Below, in pieces: positions 1 through 8,772 of a DNA stretch of 64,000 nucleotides. Origin of the DNA: Verrucomicrobiota bacterium (lineage in GTDB: Bacteria > Verrucomicrobiota > Verrucomicrobiia > CAIQCK01); assembly GCA_026397915.1 (NCBI GenBank), contig JAPLTX010000012.1, forward strand, positions 1-64,000, given 5' to 3'. The notes under the pieces were generated by a model, which saw only the letters and a program-made list of their open reading frames with translations, was not told the DNA's origin and did not search any database. Position 1 is the first letter of the stretch. Each line of letters begins with the position of its first letter. A program made the position numbers and the translations under genes.

Positions 1-1545
1 CTGCACGTGCTCGAAGGGCTGACCGACGACGGCCACACCTGCTGCCCGCACAACGAGCTTTGCCAGCAGACCGCCGCACTGCTGACCGTGGGCGACGACA
101 AAGTGAAAGTCGAAGTCCTATCGCTCGCCGCCGACCGCGACATCGCCATCGAGGACGACCTAATCTTCCTGAGCCGCATGTTGCGCGCAGAAACCGATCT
201 GGCCGCGCGGCTGCTCGCGTTGACGCAAGCGCCGCTCGGTTTGCCGGAAATCAAGCTCGACCTCGCACTGAAATGGTTCGAGGAGAAGAACGATATTGCG
301 CTTGCGTCGGCCCAGCGCGAGGCGATCAAGACCGCGCTCACCTCCAAGCTCACCGTCATCACCGGCGGCCCGGGCGTCGGCAAGACCACCATCACCCGCG
401 CCATCGTGAAAATTCTTCACGCGAAGGAATGCCGCGTCCTGCTCGCCTCGCCGACCGGCCGCGCCGCCAAGCGCCTCAGCGAAAGCACCGGTGCGACCGC
501 GCAGACGATCCACCGCCTGTTGAAATACGACGCCGCCACGCACGGCTTCGTCCACAACGAACGCAAGGCGCTCAACTGCGACCTGCTCATCGTGGACGAA
601 GCCTCCATGCTCGACCTGCCGCTCGCCTGCCAGCTCATGAAGGCCGTTCCGATGTCGGCGTCGCTGGTGCTTGTCGGCGACGTGGACCAGTTGCCGTCCG
701 TCGGCCCCGGCAACGTCCTACGCGACATCATCGAGAGCCGCGCCGGCCGCACCGTGCGGCTCACGGAAATTTACCGGCAGGACAAGGCCAGCCACATCGT
801 CGTCAACGCCCACCTCGTCAACTCCGGCCAAATGCCGGACGTAACCCGCGACTCCGTCGCGGACAGTCCGCCACGGAGTGGCGGGCTACAGGACTTCTAC
901 TTCATCGAGCAGGACGACCCGGAGAAAGTTCTTCAGACGATCATCGCGCTGGTGAGCGAACGCATTGCGAAACGGTTCGATCTCAATCCGTTCGACGACA
1001 TCCAAGTGCTTGCGCCGATGCACCGCGGCGTCTGCGGCGTCGAGAACATCAACCGCCAGCTTCAAGGCGCGCTGAATCCGGTCGGCGCGAAGTTCTCGCT
1101 GAAGCTCAACGAGCAGCAGGTCGAGCGTTACGGCCGCGTCTATCGAGTCCGAGATAAGGTGATGCAGATCCGGAACAACTACGACAAGGATGTCTTCAAT
1201 GGCGACCTCGGCCGCATCGAGGCGATTGACCCCGTCGAGCAGACGCTGACGGTCACGATGGACGACCGCGCCGTGATCTACGATTTCACCGACCTCGACG
1301 AACTTCTGCCCGCCTACTGCATCAGCATCCACAAGAGTCAGGGCAGCGAGTATCCCGCCGTCATCGTGCCGGTGCTGACGCAGCACTACGTGATGCTCCA
1401 ACGCAACCTCCTCTACACCGCCATCACGCGCGCGCGGAAACTCGTCGTCCTGATCGGTTCCAAGAAGGCCCTTTCCATCGCCGTCCGCAACAACAACACT
1501 GCCGCCCGCTACACGCGCCTGCGACACCGGTTGCAGGCGGGCTAG
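1..1545 (+). CDS. RecD2/TraA-like ATP-dependent DNA helicase, 5' end cut by the window start
   Basis: ORF at 7..1545 contains Walker A (VITGGPGVGKTT), LLIVDEASMLD, GDVDQLPSVGPGNVL and C-terminal AYCISIHKSQGSEYPAVIVP...LLYTAITRARKLVVLIG typical of RecD/RecD2. The 512 aa lack the usual N-terminal region, so the gene probably starts upstream. Confidence 0.88.
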   Translation: MHVLEGLTDDGHTCCPHNELCQQTAALLTVGDDKVKVEVLSLAADRDIAIEDDLIFLSRMLRAETDLAARLLALTQAPLGLPEIKLDLALKWFEEKNDIALASAQREAIKTALTSKLTVITGGPGVGKTTITRAIVKILHAKECRVLLASPTGRAAKRLSESTGATAQTIHRLLKYDAATHGFVHNERKALNCDLLIVDEASMLDLPLACQLMKAVPMSASLVLVGDVDQLPSVGPGNVLRDIIESRAGRTVRLTEIYRQDKASHIVVNAHLVNSGQMPDVTRDSVADSPPRSGGLQDFYFIEQDDPEKVLQTIIALVSERIAKRFDLNPFDDIQVLAPMHRGVCGVENINRQLQGALNPVGAKFSLKLNEQQVERYGRVYRVRDKVMQIRNNYDKDVFNGDLGRIEAIDPVEQTLTVTMDDRAVIYDFTDLDELLPAYCISIHKSQGSEYPAVIVPVLTQHYVMLQRNLLYTAITRARKLVVLIGSKKALSIAVRNNNTAARYTRLRHRLQAG

Positions 1546-1548
1546 CAG

Positions 1549-1572
1549 GACGGGTTTCCAAGCCCGCCCGTC
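1549..1572. terminator. GC-rich palindrome between convergent genes, possible bidirectional terminator
   Basis: GACGGG-tttccaagcccg-CCCGTC just after the helicase stop and before the cyclase stop; also inner CGGG/CCCG pairing. Confidence 0.4.
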
Positions 1573-1608
1573 GCTGTTGACGCGACACGGTTGCTCGATC
1601 TTGGGACC

Positions 1609-3861
1609 TTACGGAACGTGGGTGGATGTCGCGGACGGAACCGGCGGATTGGCGGTGGGGTTTTCGCAGCGTTTCAACAGGGCGGCCGCGACGCCATCGG
1701 CCGGCCGGCGTTTCAGCAGGTCGCGGTAAGCGGCGGCGGCGGCGGCGTAATCGCCGCGCTGGTAATGGGTGAAGGCTTCCTCGGTCTGGTGTTTCAACTC
1801 GGCCTGCTCCGGCGTTTCGGCTTCGGCTTCGCAAAGAAGTTCATAGACGGTCACAGCGATGGTCTTGCCTTTTACACTGGCGCGGTCCACGGGGCGCGCG
1901 CTGATGGCAGCGCCAGCAGCGGCACGGGTGGTCTCGCTGATGAGGATGCGCGTGCCATAGATTTTGTTCAAGTTCTCCAGCCGGCTGGCGAGGTTCACAC
2001 TGTCGCCGATGACAGTGTAATTCATCCGGTGCTCACTGCCGATGTTGCCGACAACGACCGGGCCGGTGTGGAGGCCAATGCGGGTGTGAAAGACGGGTTT
2101 GCCGGCGGCTCGCCATTGTTCGTTGAGGCGATCAAGCTGGCGCTGGTTGGCGAGGGCGGCGCGGCAGGCGTCGGCGGCGTGCGCGGGGTTGGGGCGCGGT
2201 GCGTTCCAGAACGCCATGACGGCGTCGCCGATGTATTTGTCCACGGTGCCACCATGCTGCGCGACGCCATCGCTCATGGCCTGAAGGTAGACGCCGAGAT
2301 GTTCGACGATTTCTTCGGGGCGGAGTTGTTCCGCAACCGGAGTGAAGCCGGCGATGTCGGAGAAATAGATGGTGGCGCTGATGCGCTCACCGCCGAGCAC
2401 GGCCTCGCGTCCACTGCGGACGAGGTCGCCGACGAGGTCGGCGGGAACGTATTTGCGGAACGAGCGGAGGTTGGTCTTCATCAGCGCCATCGCATGGCCC
2501 AGCTCGCGGATCTCGCGGATGTGCGAGAGCGGCGGATCGGACGGCGCGAGTTCGAGCCGGCCCACGGCGTGCGCCTCGCGTTGCAGTTCGACGAGCGGGC
2601 GGGAGGCGCGGCGCGCAAACCAGAAGATGCCGATGACCGACGCACCCAGCACGACGACGAACGTGGCGAAAAACCATGTGGCGTTCTGTTTCACGCGTCC
2701 CATTACTTCGTTTTTGTCGAGCACCATGCCAATGAGCAGATGATTGTTGCGCCCCGTTACAAAACAGCCGCCCAGATAGTTTGTTCCGCGGTCAGTAAAT
2801 TCAAGGGTTTTCGTGCGCGCCGCCACGGAACTTGGCGCAAGTTCCGCCAGCATCAACGGGCCAGCGTGCGGAGCCACACGGCCGGCGTGCGCCGCGAACC
2901 GTCCGGGAATCTGCCGCAAGAACGCCTTCACCGCCTCGTCGTGGATTTCGTTGGCGTCGCGGAACAACATGCCGGTCCTTGCGTCAATCACCATGTTCCG
3001 GTCGGGATGCGCGATCACCCGGCGCGTCCCGTCGGTTTTCTCCTCGACGATGAAGGGATAGCCCGGCACTTCGGGATTGACCACCGCGAGATAGTCGCAA
3101 AGCGAGAGCGTATCGAGGTCCACGCCCCAGACGCCCTGCAATTGCCCTGCATCGTCATAGACCGGTGTCGCGCAGGTCACGCCGGTGATCTGGCGTTCGC
3201 CAGGATGGTCTTTCCAAAATTCGTAAGTCGGAGTCCAGATCGTGGAGCGGGCCGTCTTGGCGGTTTGATAGAACGGCCGCTTTCGCGGGTCATAGTTGTC
3301 CCAAGGGAATTCCCGTTCGAACTGCCAGCCCGTTTCGTTCCAGCGAAAGAGCCGGCGGTGACGCTGACCGTCCTGATCCAATGTGCGTTCCTGCAGATTG
3401 ACGACCTTGTTGGTCTCGCGAAGCAGGGAGAAGAACTCGCCGGTGGCCTCGACCGCGTAGTAAATACCGTCCAACTCCTCGTTCACCTCGAACGACGGCG
3501 TCAGCGCGGCGGCCAGGCGTTTGAAATCACCGGCGCGCGGCGGCTGGCTTGCCATGACCTTCAGGTTCAGCCTGTTCTGGTCCTGCGCGATATCCTGCAA
3601 CTGCTTCATCTGGGCGCCCACGCGGGCCACCGTCTGTTGGACGATCGTCCGCGTCAGTTCCCCCACCGAAAGCTGTCCCAGATACAAGGTCGCGACGCCC
3701 ACCACTGCCATGGAAACCAGCAGCGGCGTCAGAATCGCCAGTGCCAACAGGAGCCGGAAATTGTGGGTGTGTCCGTCGCGTTTCATGTTGCCGCCAAACG
3801 ACCGTTGCGCTGCTGGCTCAATCATTACGCCGTTTGCGGGTCTTGGCGCAATGGTTTTCAA
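1609..3861 (-). CDS. Membrane adenylate/guanylate cyclase with extracellular Cache-like sensor and HAMP-like linker
   Basis: Class III cyclase motifs: ATIYFSDIAGFTPVAEQL, GGTVDKYIGDAVMAFWNAP, HTRIGLHTGPVVVGNIGSEHRMNYTVIGDSVNLASRLE; N-terminal TM segment and a second TM near FFATFVVVLGASVIGIFWFA. Confidence 0.9.
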   Translation of the reverse strand: MKTIAPRPANGVMIEPAAQRSFGGNMKRDGHTHNFRLLLALAILTPLLVSMAVVGVATLYLGQLSVGELTRTIVQQTVARVGAQMKQLQDIAQDQNRLNLKVMASQPPRAGDFKRLAAALTPSFEVNEELDGIYYAVEATGEFFSLLRETNKVVNLQERTLDQDGQRHRRLFRWNETGWQFEREFPWDNYDPRKRPFYQTAKTARSTIWTPTYEFWKDHPGERQITGVTCATPVYDDAGQLQGVWGVDLDTLSLCDYLAVVNPEVPGYPFIVEEKTDGTRRVIAHPDRNMVIDARTGMLFRDANEIHDEAVKAFLRQIPGRFAAHAGRVAPHAGPLMLAELAPSSVAARTKTLEFTDRGTNYLGGCFVTGRNNHLLIGMVLDKNEVMGRVKQNATWFFATFVVVLGASVIGIFWFARRASRPLVELQREAHAVGRLELAPSDPPLSHIREIRELGHAMALMKTNLRSFRKYVPADLVGDLVRSGREAVLGGERISATIYFSDIAGFTPVAEQLRPEEIVEHLGVYLQAMSDGVAQHGGTVDKYIGDAVMAFWNAPRPNPAHAADACRAALANQRQLDRLNEQWRAAGKPVFHTRIGLHTGPVVVGNIGSEHRMNYTVIGDSVNLASRLENLNKIYGTRILISETTRAAAGAAISARPVDRASVKGKTIAVTVYELLCEAEAETPEQAELKHQTEEAFTHYQRGDYAAAAAAYRDLLKRRPADGVAAALLKRCENPTANPPVPSATSTHVP

Positions 3862-4187
3862 AGCAGGACGGGCGTCTCGCCTATCCGGTTTTCAGAATGG
3901 TGTTGGAAACGATGCCCTGCCGGTGGACTCATCGGAATCACGAGAGCAATCAGGTAATCCTGTTCCCTCTCAATTGTTATACACTCTTTTCTGCGGGTTT
4001 TGCGGGAAGACAGACAAATTGCTTCCGCGGACTATGTTCTTAGGCTGGATTCTTGGTTTGACGGGCCAGAGCATCAGCGTAGGATGCGCGCCGGTAGGTT
4101 CACGAAGACGGAGAGTTTATCGGACGGAGCGGGTAGGTTCGTTTGGCCGCGCAAACAACAAGAAGAAGAGGAAGCGGGAAAAGAATA

Positions 4188-7100
4188 ATGAGTATCGGAT
4201 GCACCTTTGGCATACATGCTTGGGAAGGTTGCGGCTGCCTCAAGTGCGGGAAGATTCGAAACGAACAACATGATTGGAGCGATGACTGCAACAAGTGCTC
4301 AATCTGTGGAACCACTCGACGGGATGGTCACAAGTGGAGAGGATGCAAATGCCCAAAGTGTGGGAAGAGGCGGAACGAACAGCACGACTGGTCCAAGGAT
4401 TGCAAACGGTGCGCGATATGCGGTGTGACGCGAGACGAGGGGCACGACTGGGGCAAGGACTGCGAGAGGTGCTCCCGTTGCGAATCAGAGCGAAAGGCCG
4501 CACACCAATGGAGTGGTTGCAAGTGTTCTGTGTGCGGCAAGACGCGGGATGAACAGCACGACTGGAGCAAGGACTGCGGGAGGTGCGCGATATGCGGCGT
4601 GACGCGAGACGAGGGGCACGACTGGGGCAAGGATTGCGAGCGGTGCTCCCGTTGCGGATCAGAACGAAAGGGTGCACACCAATGGAACGGCTGCAAATGT
4701 TCTGTGTGCGGCGCACCGCGAGACGAGGGGCATGACTGGGGCAAGGACTGCGAGCGGTGCTCTCGCTGCGGACTAGAACGAAGGGATGCGCACCAATGGA
4801 GCGGTTGCAAGTGTTCTGCGTGCGGCAAGACGCGAGGTGAGGGACACGACTGGGGCAAGGACTGCGAGAAATGTTCCCGTTGCGGATCAGAACGAAAGGC
4901 CGCACACCAATGGAGCGGTTGCAAATGTTCCAGATGCGGCGCACCGCGAGACGAGGGGCACGACTGGGGCAAGGACTGCAAGAGATGTTCCCGCTGTGGG
5001 TCCGAACGAAAGGGTGCACACCAATGGAGCGGCTGCAAGTGTTCTGCGTGCGGCGTGATGCGAGATGAGCAGCATGATTGGTCCAGGGATTGCGGGCGGT
5101 GCGCGACATGCGGTGTAACGCGGGACGAGGAGCACGACTGGTCCAAGGACTGCGAGCGGTGCTCTGGCTGCGGACTAGAGCGAAGGGGTGCACACCAATG
5201 GAGCGGTTGCAAATGCTCTGTGTGCAGCGCGACGCGAGATGAGCAGCATGACTGGTCCAGGGATTGCGGGCGGTGCGCGACATGCGGCAAGACCCGGGAC
5301 GGGGGACACGACTGGTCCAAGGACTGCAGGGAGTGCGTGATATGTGGCAAGACGCGAGACGAGGGACACGACTGGAGCAAGGACTGCGAGAAATGCTCCC
5401 GCTGCGGAACAAAACGGAAGGACGCGCACCAATGGAGCGGCTGCAAATGTGCTGCGTGCGGCAAGACGCGGGATGAACAGCACGATTGGAGCAAGGGCTG
5501 CGAGAAGTGCTCCTGTTGCGGAATGGAACGGAAGGATGCCCACCAATGGAACGGCTGCAAATGTTCTGTGTGCGGCAAGACGCGAGACGAGGGACACGAC
5601 TGGTCCAAGGATTGCGGGCGGTGTGCGATATGCGACAAGATTCAAGATGAAGGGCACGACTGGGGCAAAAACTGCGAGAAGTGCTCCCGCTGCGGATCGG
5701 AACGAAAGGATGCCCACCAATGGAGCGGCTGCAAATGTTCCGTGTGCGGCAAGACGCGAGACGAGGAACATGACTGGTCCAAGGACTGCGAGAAATGGAG
5801 CGGCTGTAAGTGTTCTGCGTGCGGCAAGACGCGAGATGAGGGACACGACTGGAGCAAGGACTGCGAGAAGTGCTCCTGTTGCGGAATGGAACGGAAGGAT
5901 GCCCACCAATGGAACGGCTGCAAATGTTCTGTGTGCGGTGTATCGCGAGACGAGGGACACGACTGGTCCAAGGACTGCAAGCGATGCGCGATATGCGACA
6001 AGACTCAAAATGAAGGGCACGACTGGGGCAAAGACTGCGAGAGGTGCTCTCGCTGCGGATCGGAACGGAAGGAAGCGCATCAATGGAGCGGCTGCAAATG
6101 TTCCGTGTGCGGCAAGACGCGAGACGAGGAACATGACTGGTCCAAGGACTGCGAGAAGTGCTCCCGTTGTGGGTCCGAACGAAAGGCCGCGCACCAACGG
6201 AGCGGTTGCAAGTGTTCTGTGTGCGGCGTGGCGCGAGATGAGGGACACGACTGGAGCCAAGATTGCGAGAAATGCTGCCATTGCGGATCAGAACGGAAGG
6301 ATGCCCACCAATGGAACGGCTGCAAATGCGCTAAGTGTAGCAAGACGCGAGATGAACAGCACAACTGGTCCAAGGACTGCGGGAGGTGCGCGATATGCGG
6401 TGTGACGCGAAATGAGAAGCACGACTGGGGCAAAGACTGCGAGAGGTGCGCGATATGCGGCGTGACGCGAGACGAAGGGCACGATTGGAGCAAGGACTGT
6501 GAGAGGTGCTCCCGTTGTGGATCCGAACGAAAGGCCGCGCACCAATGGAGCGGCTGCAAGTGTTCCGTGTGCGACAAGACGCGAGATGAGGAACACGACT
6601 GGAGCAAGGACTGCGAGAAATGCTCCCGCTGCGGAACAGGACGAACAACCCCAACGCCTCCGTGGCCCACGCGTTGGCTGACCGCACACTCGGGGTCGAA
6701 ACAAAAGGCCGCGCATCAATGGAGCGGCTGCAAGTGTTCCGTGTGCGACAAGACGCGGGACGAGGAACACGACTGGAGCAAGGACTGCGAGAAGTGCTCC
6801 CGTTGCGGAACAGAACGGAAAGATGCTCACCGATGGAGCGGCTGCAAGTGTTCCGTGTGCGACAAGACGCGAGATGAGAAACACGACTGGTCCAAGGACT
6901 GCAAGAGGTGCGTGATATGCGGTGTAACGCGAGACGAGGAGCACGATTGGGGCAAGGACTGCGAGAAGTGCTCCCGTTGCGGAACAGAACGGAAAGATGC
7001 TCACCGATGGAGCGGCTGCAAATGTTCTGCGTGCGGCAAGACGCGAGATGAGGGACACGACTGGTCCAAGGATTGCAGGAGGTGCGCGCTATGCGATGTG

Positions 7101-8201
7101 ACGCGGGATGAACAGCACGACTGGGGCAAAGACTGCGAGAAGTGCTCCCGTTGCGAATCAAAACGGAAAGACACGCATCAATGGAGCGGCGGCAAATGTT
7201 CTGTGTGCGGCAAGACGCAAGATGCGCAGCACGACTCGAGCAAGAACCGCGAAACCCGCGTGCAGTTCGGGGGCGTGATCGAGATCGCCACGCTAGCGGA
7301 TCTTCAGGCAATCCAGAATGAGCTGAGCGGACATTATTGTCTGGTGGCAGACATTGATGCCTCCGAGACGAAGAACTGGAACGACGATAAAGGTTTCGCG
7401 CCTATAGGTTCAGCGAATCAACCCTTTGCGGGTATTCTTGACGGCAATGGCTACGCCATCCGCAATCTATTCATCAACCGTGGGTGGGAAGACGACGTTG
7501 GCCTTCTAGGAGTTCTGAGTCGTTCGGGGCAGGTTCGCAACTTGAAGTTGGTGGACGTAAGTGTGTCGGGCAACAAATATGTCGGCGGGTTGGCGGGGGC
7601 GTCCAGAGGCAGCATCACTGCATGCCAAGCCTCCGGCCAGGTGTCGAGCAACGACCAATCCGTCGGTGGTCTGGTGGGATCGAATTTTAGCAGCATCACC
7701 AAATGCCATGCTTCTGGCGGGGTGTCAGGCAACAAAGTCGTTGGCGGCTTGGTGGGGTCGAACTTTGGCAGCATCACTGAATGCGAAGCCTCCGGCGAAG
7801 TGTCGGGGAAGGTTAATGTCGGTGGCTTGGTGGGGTATAATGAGGGCAACATCACCGAATGTCAGGCCTCCGGTGGGGTGTCGGGCAACAATAGTGAATT
7901 GATCGGCGGCTTGGTGGGGTGCAACGAGGGCGACATCACTGAATGCCAGGCCTCCGGCGAGGTGTTGGGCAACAAATTGGTCGGTGGCTTGGTGGGCTAT
8001 AACAAAGCCACTGTCACCAAATCGTATTGGGACATCCAGACTACAGGCCAGCGGGACTCTCGTGGTAACGGTGAAGGCAAGACATCGTCCGAGATGAAGC
8101 AGCGCGCCGTCTTTGTTGACTGGGATTTTGAAGAGGTCTGGCAGATTGAGGAGGGCAAGAGCTATCCCACGCTACGATGCTTTGCGAACAAGCGGCTCTA
8201 A
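4188..8201 (+). CDS. Giant Cys/His/Trp tandem-repeat protein with C-terminal GLUG-motif region
   Basis: ATG at 4188 preceded by a purine-rich stretch; the ORF-track TTG start at 4143 is less likely. About 50 alternating units of HDW(S/G)KDCxxCxxCGxxRxxx (20 aa) and HQWSGCKCxxCGxxRDEx (18 aa), then repeated VGGLVGxNxGxIxxCxASGxVSG (GLUG-like) units. Confidence 0.85.
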   Translation: MSIGCTFGIHAWEGCGCLKCGKIRNEQHDWSDDCNKCSICGTTRRDGHKWRGCKCPKCGKRRNEQHDWSKDCKRCAICGVTRDEGHDWGKDCERCSRCESERKAAHQWSGCKCSVCGKTRDEQHDWSKDCGRCAICGVTRDEGHDWGKDCERCSRCGSERKGAHQWNGCKCSVCGAPRDEGHDWGKDCERCSRCGLERRDAHQWSGCKCSACGKTRGEGHDWGKDCEKCSRCGSERKAAHQWSGCKCSRCGAPRDEGHDWGKDCKRCSRCGSERKGAHQWSGCKCSACGVMRDEQHDWSRDCGRCATCGVTRDEEHDWSKDCERCSGCGLERRGAHQWSGCKCSVCSATRDEQHDWSRDCGRCATCGKTRDGGHDWSKDCRECVICGKTRDEGHDWSKDCEKCSRCGTKRKDAHQWSGCKCAACGKTRDEQHDWSKGCEKCSCCGMERKDAHQWNGCKCSVCGKTRDEGHDWSKDCGRCAICDKIQDEGHDWGKNCEKCSRCGSERKDAHQWSGCKCSVCGKTRDEEHDWSKDCEKWSGCKCSACGKTRDEGHDWSKDCEKCSCCGMERKDAHQWNGCKCSVCGVSRDEGHDWSKDCKRCAICDKTQNEGHDWGKDCERCSRCGSERKEAHQWSGCKCSVCGKTRDEEHDWSKDCEKCSRCGSERKAAHQRSGCKCSVCGVARDEGHDWSQDCEKCCHCGSERKDAHQWNGCKCAKCSKTRDEQHNWSKDCGRCAICGVTRNEKHDWGKDCERCAICGVTRDEGHDWSKDCERCSRCGSERKAAHQWSGCKCSVCDKTRDEEHDWSKDCEKCSRCGTGRTTPTPPWPTRWLTAHSGSKQKAAHQWSGCKCSVCDKTRDEEHDWSKDCEKCSRCGTERKDAHRWSGCKCSVCDKTRDEKHDWSKDCKRCVICGVTRDEEHDWGKDCEKCSRCGTERKDAHRWSGCKCSACGKTRDEGHDWSKDCRRCALCDVTRDEQHDWGKDCEKCSRCESKRKDTHQWSGGKCSVCGKTQDAQHDSSKNRETRVQFGGVIEIATLADLQAIQNELSGHYCLVADIDASETKNWNDDKGFAPIGSANQPFAGILDGNGYAIRNLFINRGWEDDVGLLGVLSRSGQVRNLKLVDVSVSGNKYVGGLAGASRGSITACQASGQVSSNDQSVGGLVGSNFSSITKCHASGGVSGNKVVGGLVGSNFGSITECEASGEVSGKVNVGGLVGYNEGNITECQASGGVSGNNSELIGGLVGCNEGDITECQASGEVLGNKLVGGLVGYNKATVTKSYWDIQTTGQRDSRGNGEGKTSSEMKQRAVFVDWDFEEVWQIEEGKSYPTLRCFANKRL
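4269..7229 (+). repeat. Tandem array of 54/60-nt in-frame units coding CxxC/HxW repeats
   Basis: Recurring DNA words such as 'cacgactggagcaaggactgcgagaagtgctcccgttgcgga' and 'caccaatggagcggctgcaaatgttctgtgtgcggcaagacgcgagacgag'. About 50 units counted by eye. Confidence 0.95.
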
Positions 8202-8435
8202 CCAGCCGCAGACACAACGCGAAATACTGCTGCGTTTGCAACTGAAAACAGGGAAATCCTCGGTAAGGATGTGCGATTCCATCTCGATCGGGCGATGGGA
8301 GCCTCGAAGATATCTCGCGTCTTCTACGAAGGTTGGCTGGTGCCTTTCAGCGAGGGTAGCGGTTAGATTTCCTGTTCGTCAGTGCGCCTCTTGACTTCCG
8401 CAAGCCAACGCTCCAACCTCTTTTCCAGAACAATA

Positions 8436-8741
8436 ATGAAAGTTGACGATTTCATCAAAGAGATCCGGGAAGCGGTCAAGGCTTACGATCTATACGTCGT
8501 TTGCATCGCCAAGACGCCGGACGAGTTTACGGATAGTGTGCGCTCGCTCATGACCAAGGCCATCAAGGTGTATGAGAACCGCGCCCCCGGCCTCAAGCAC
8601 GGCATCGCACTCGACCCCCAACTCACCATCATTCTCAGCGAACCGCCCGACGCGCAGGAGGGCCGCCCGTTCTGCGGCATCTACTTCAACCTGCACTCGC
8701 CGTATCGCAAGAAGAGCGCGCCGGCGAAGTCGAAGGCGTAG
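8436..8741 (+). CDS. Small hypothetical protein
   Basis: MKVDDFIKEIREAVKAYDLYVVCIAKTPDEF...; ATG at 8436 in the frame of ORF 8382..8741. No family recognised. Confidence 0.6.
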   Translation: MKVDDFIKEIREAVKAYDLYVVCIAKTPDEFTDSVRSLMTKAIKVYENRAPGLKHGIALDPQLTIILSEPPDAQEGRPFCGIYFNLHSPYRKKSAPAKSKA

Positions 8742-8772
8742 CAGCGAAGCTGGCAGTTATCAGCCGCTCGTA

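Noticed and set aside
1591-3957. 788-aa plus-strand ORF opposite the cyclase
   Set aside because: Antisense shadow ORF in high-GC DNA; the minus strand carries clear class III cyclase motifs.
4269-7229. CRISPR array
   Set aside because: Units are contiguous, diverged and in one reading frame; there are no constant repeats separated by unique spacers and no cas genes in the window.
4328-7311. Long minus-strand ORFs (4240..5412, 4328..5638, 5175..6281, 6331..7311 and others) opposite the Cys-repeat array
   Set aside because: By-products of a stop-free tandem repeat; only the plus-strand frame gives a regular Cys/His/Trp pattern with a start and a downstream GLUG domain.
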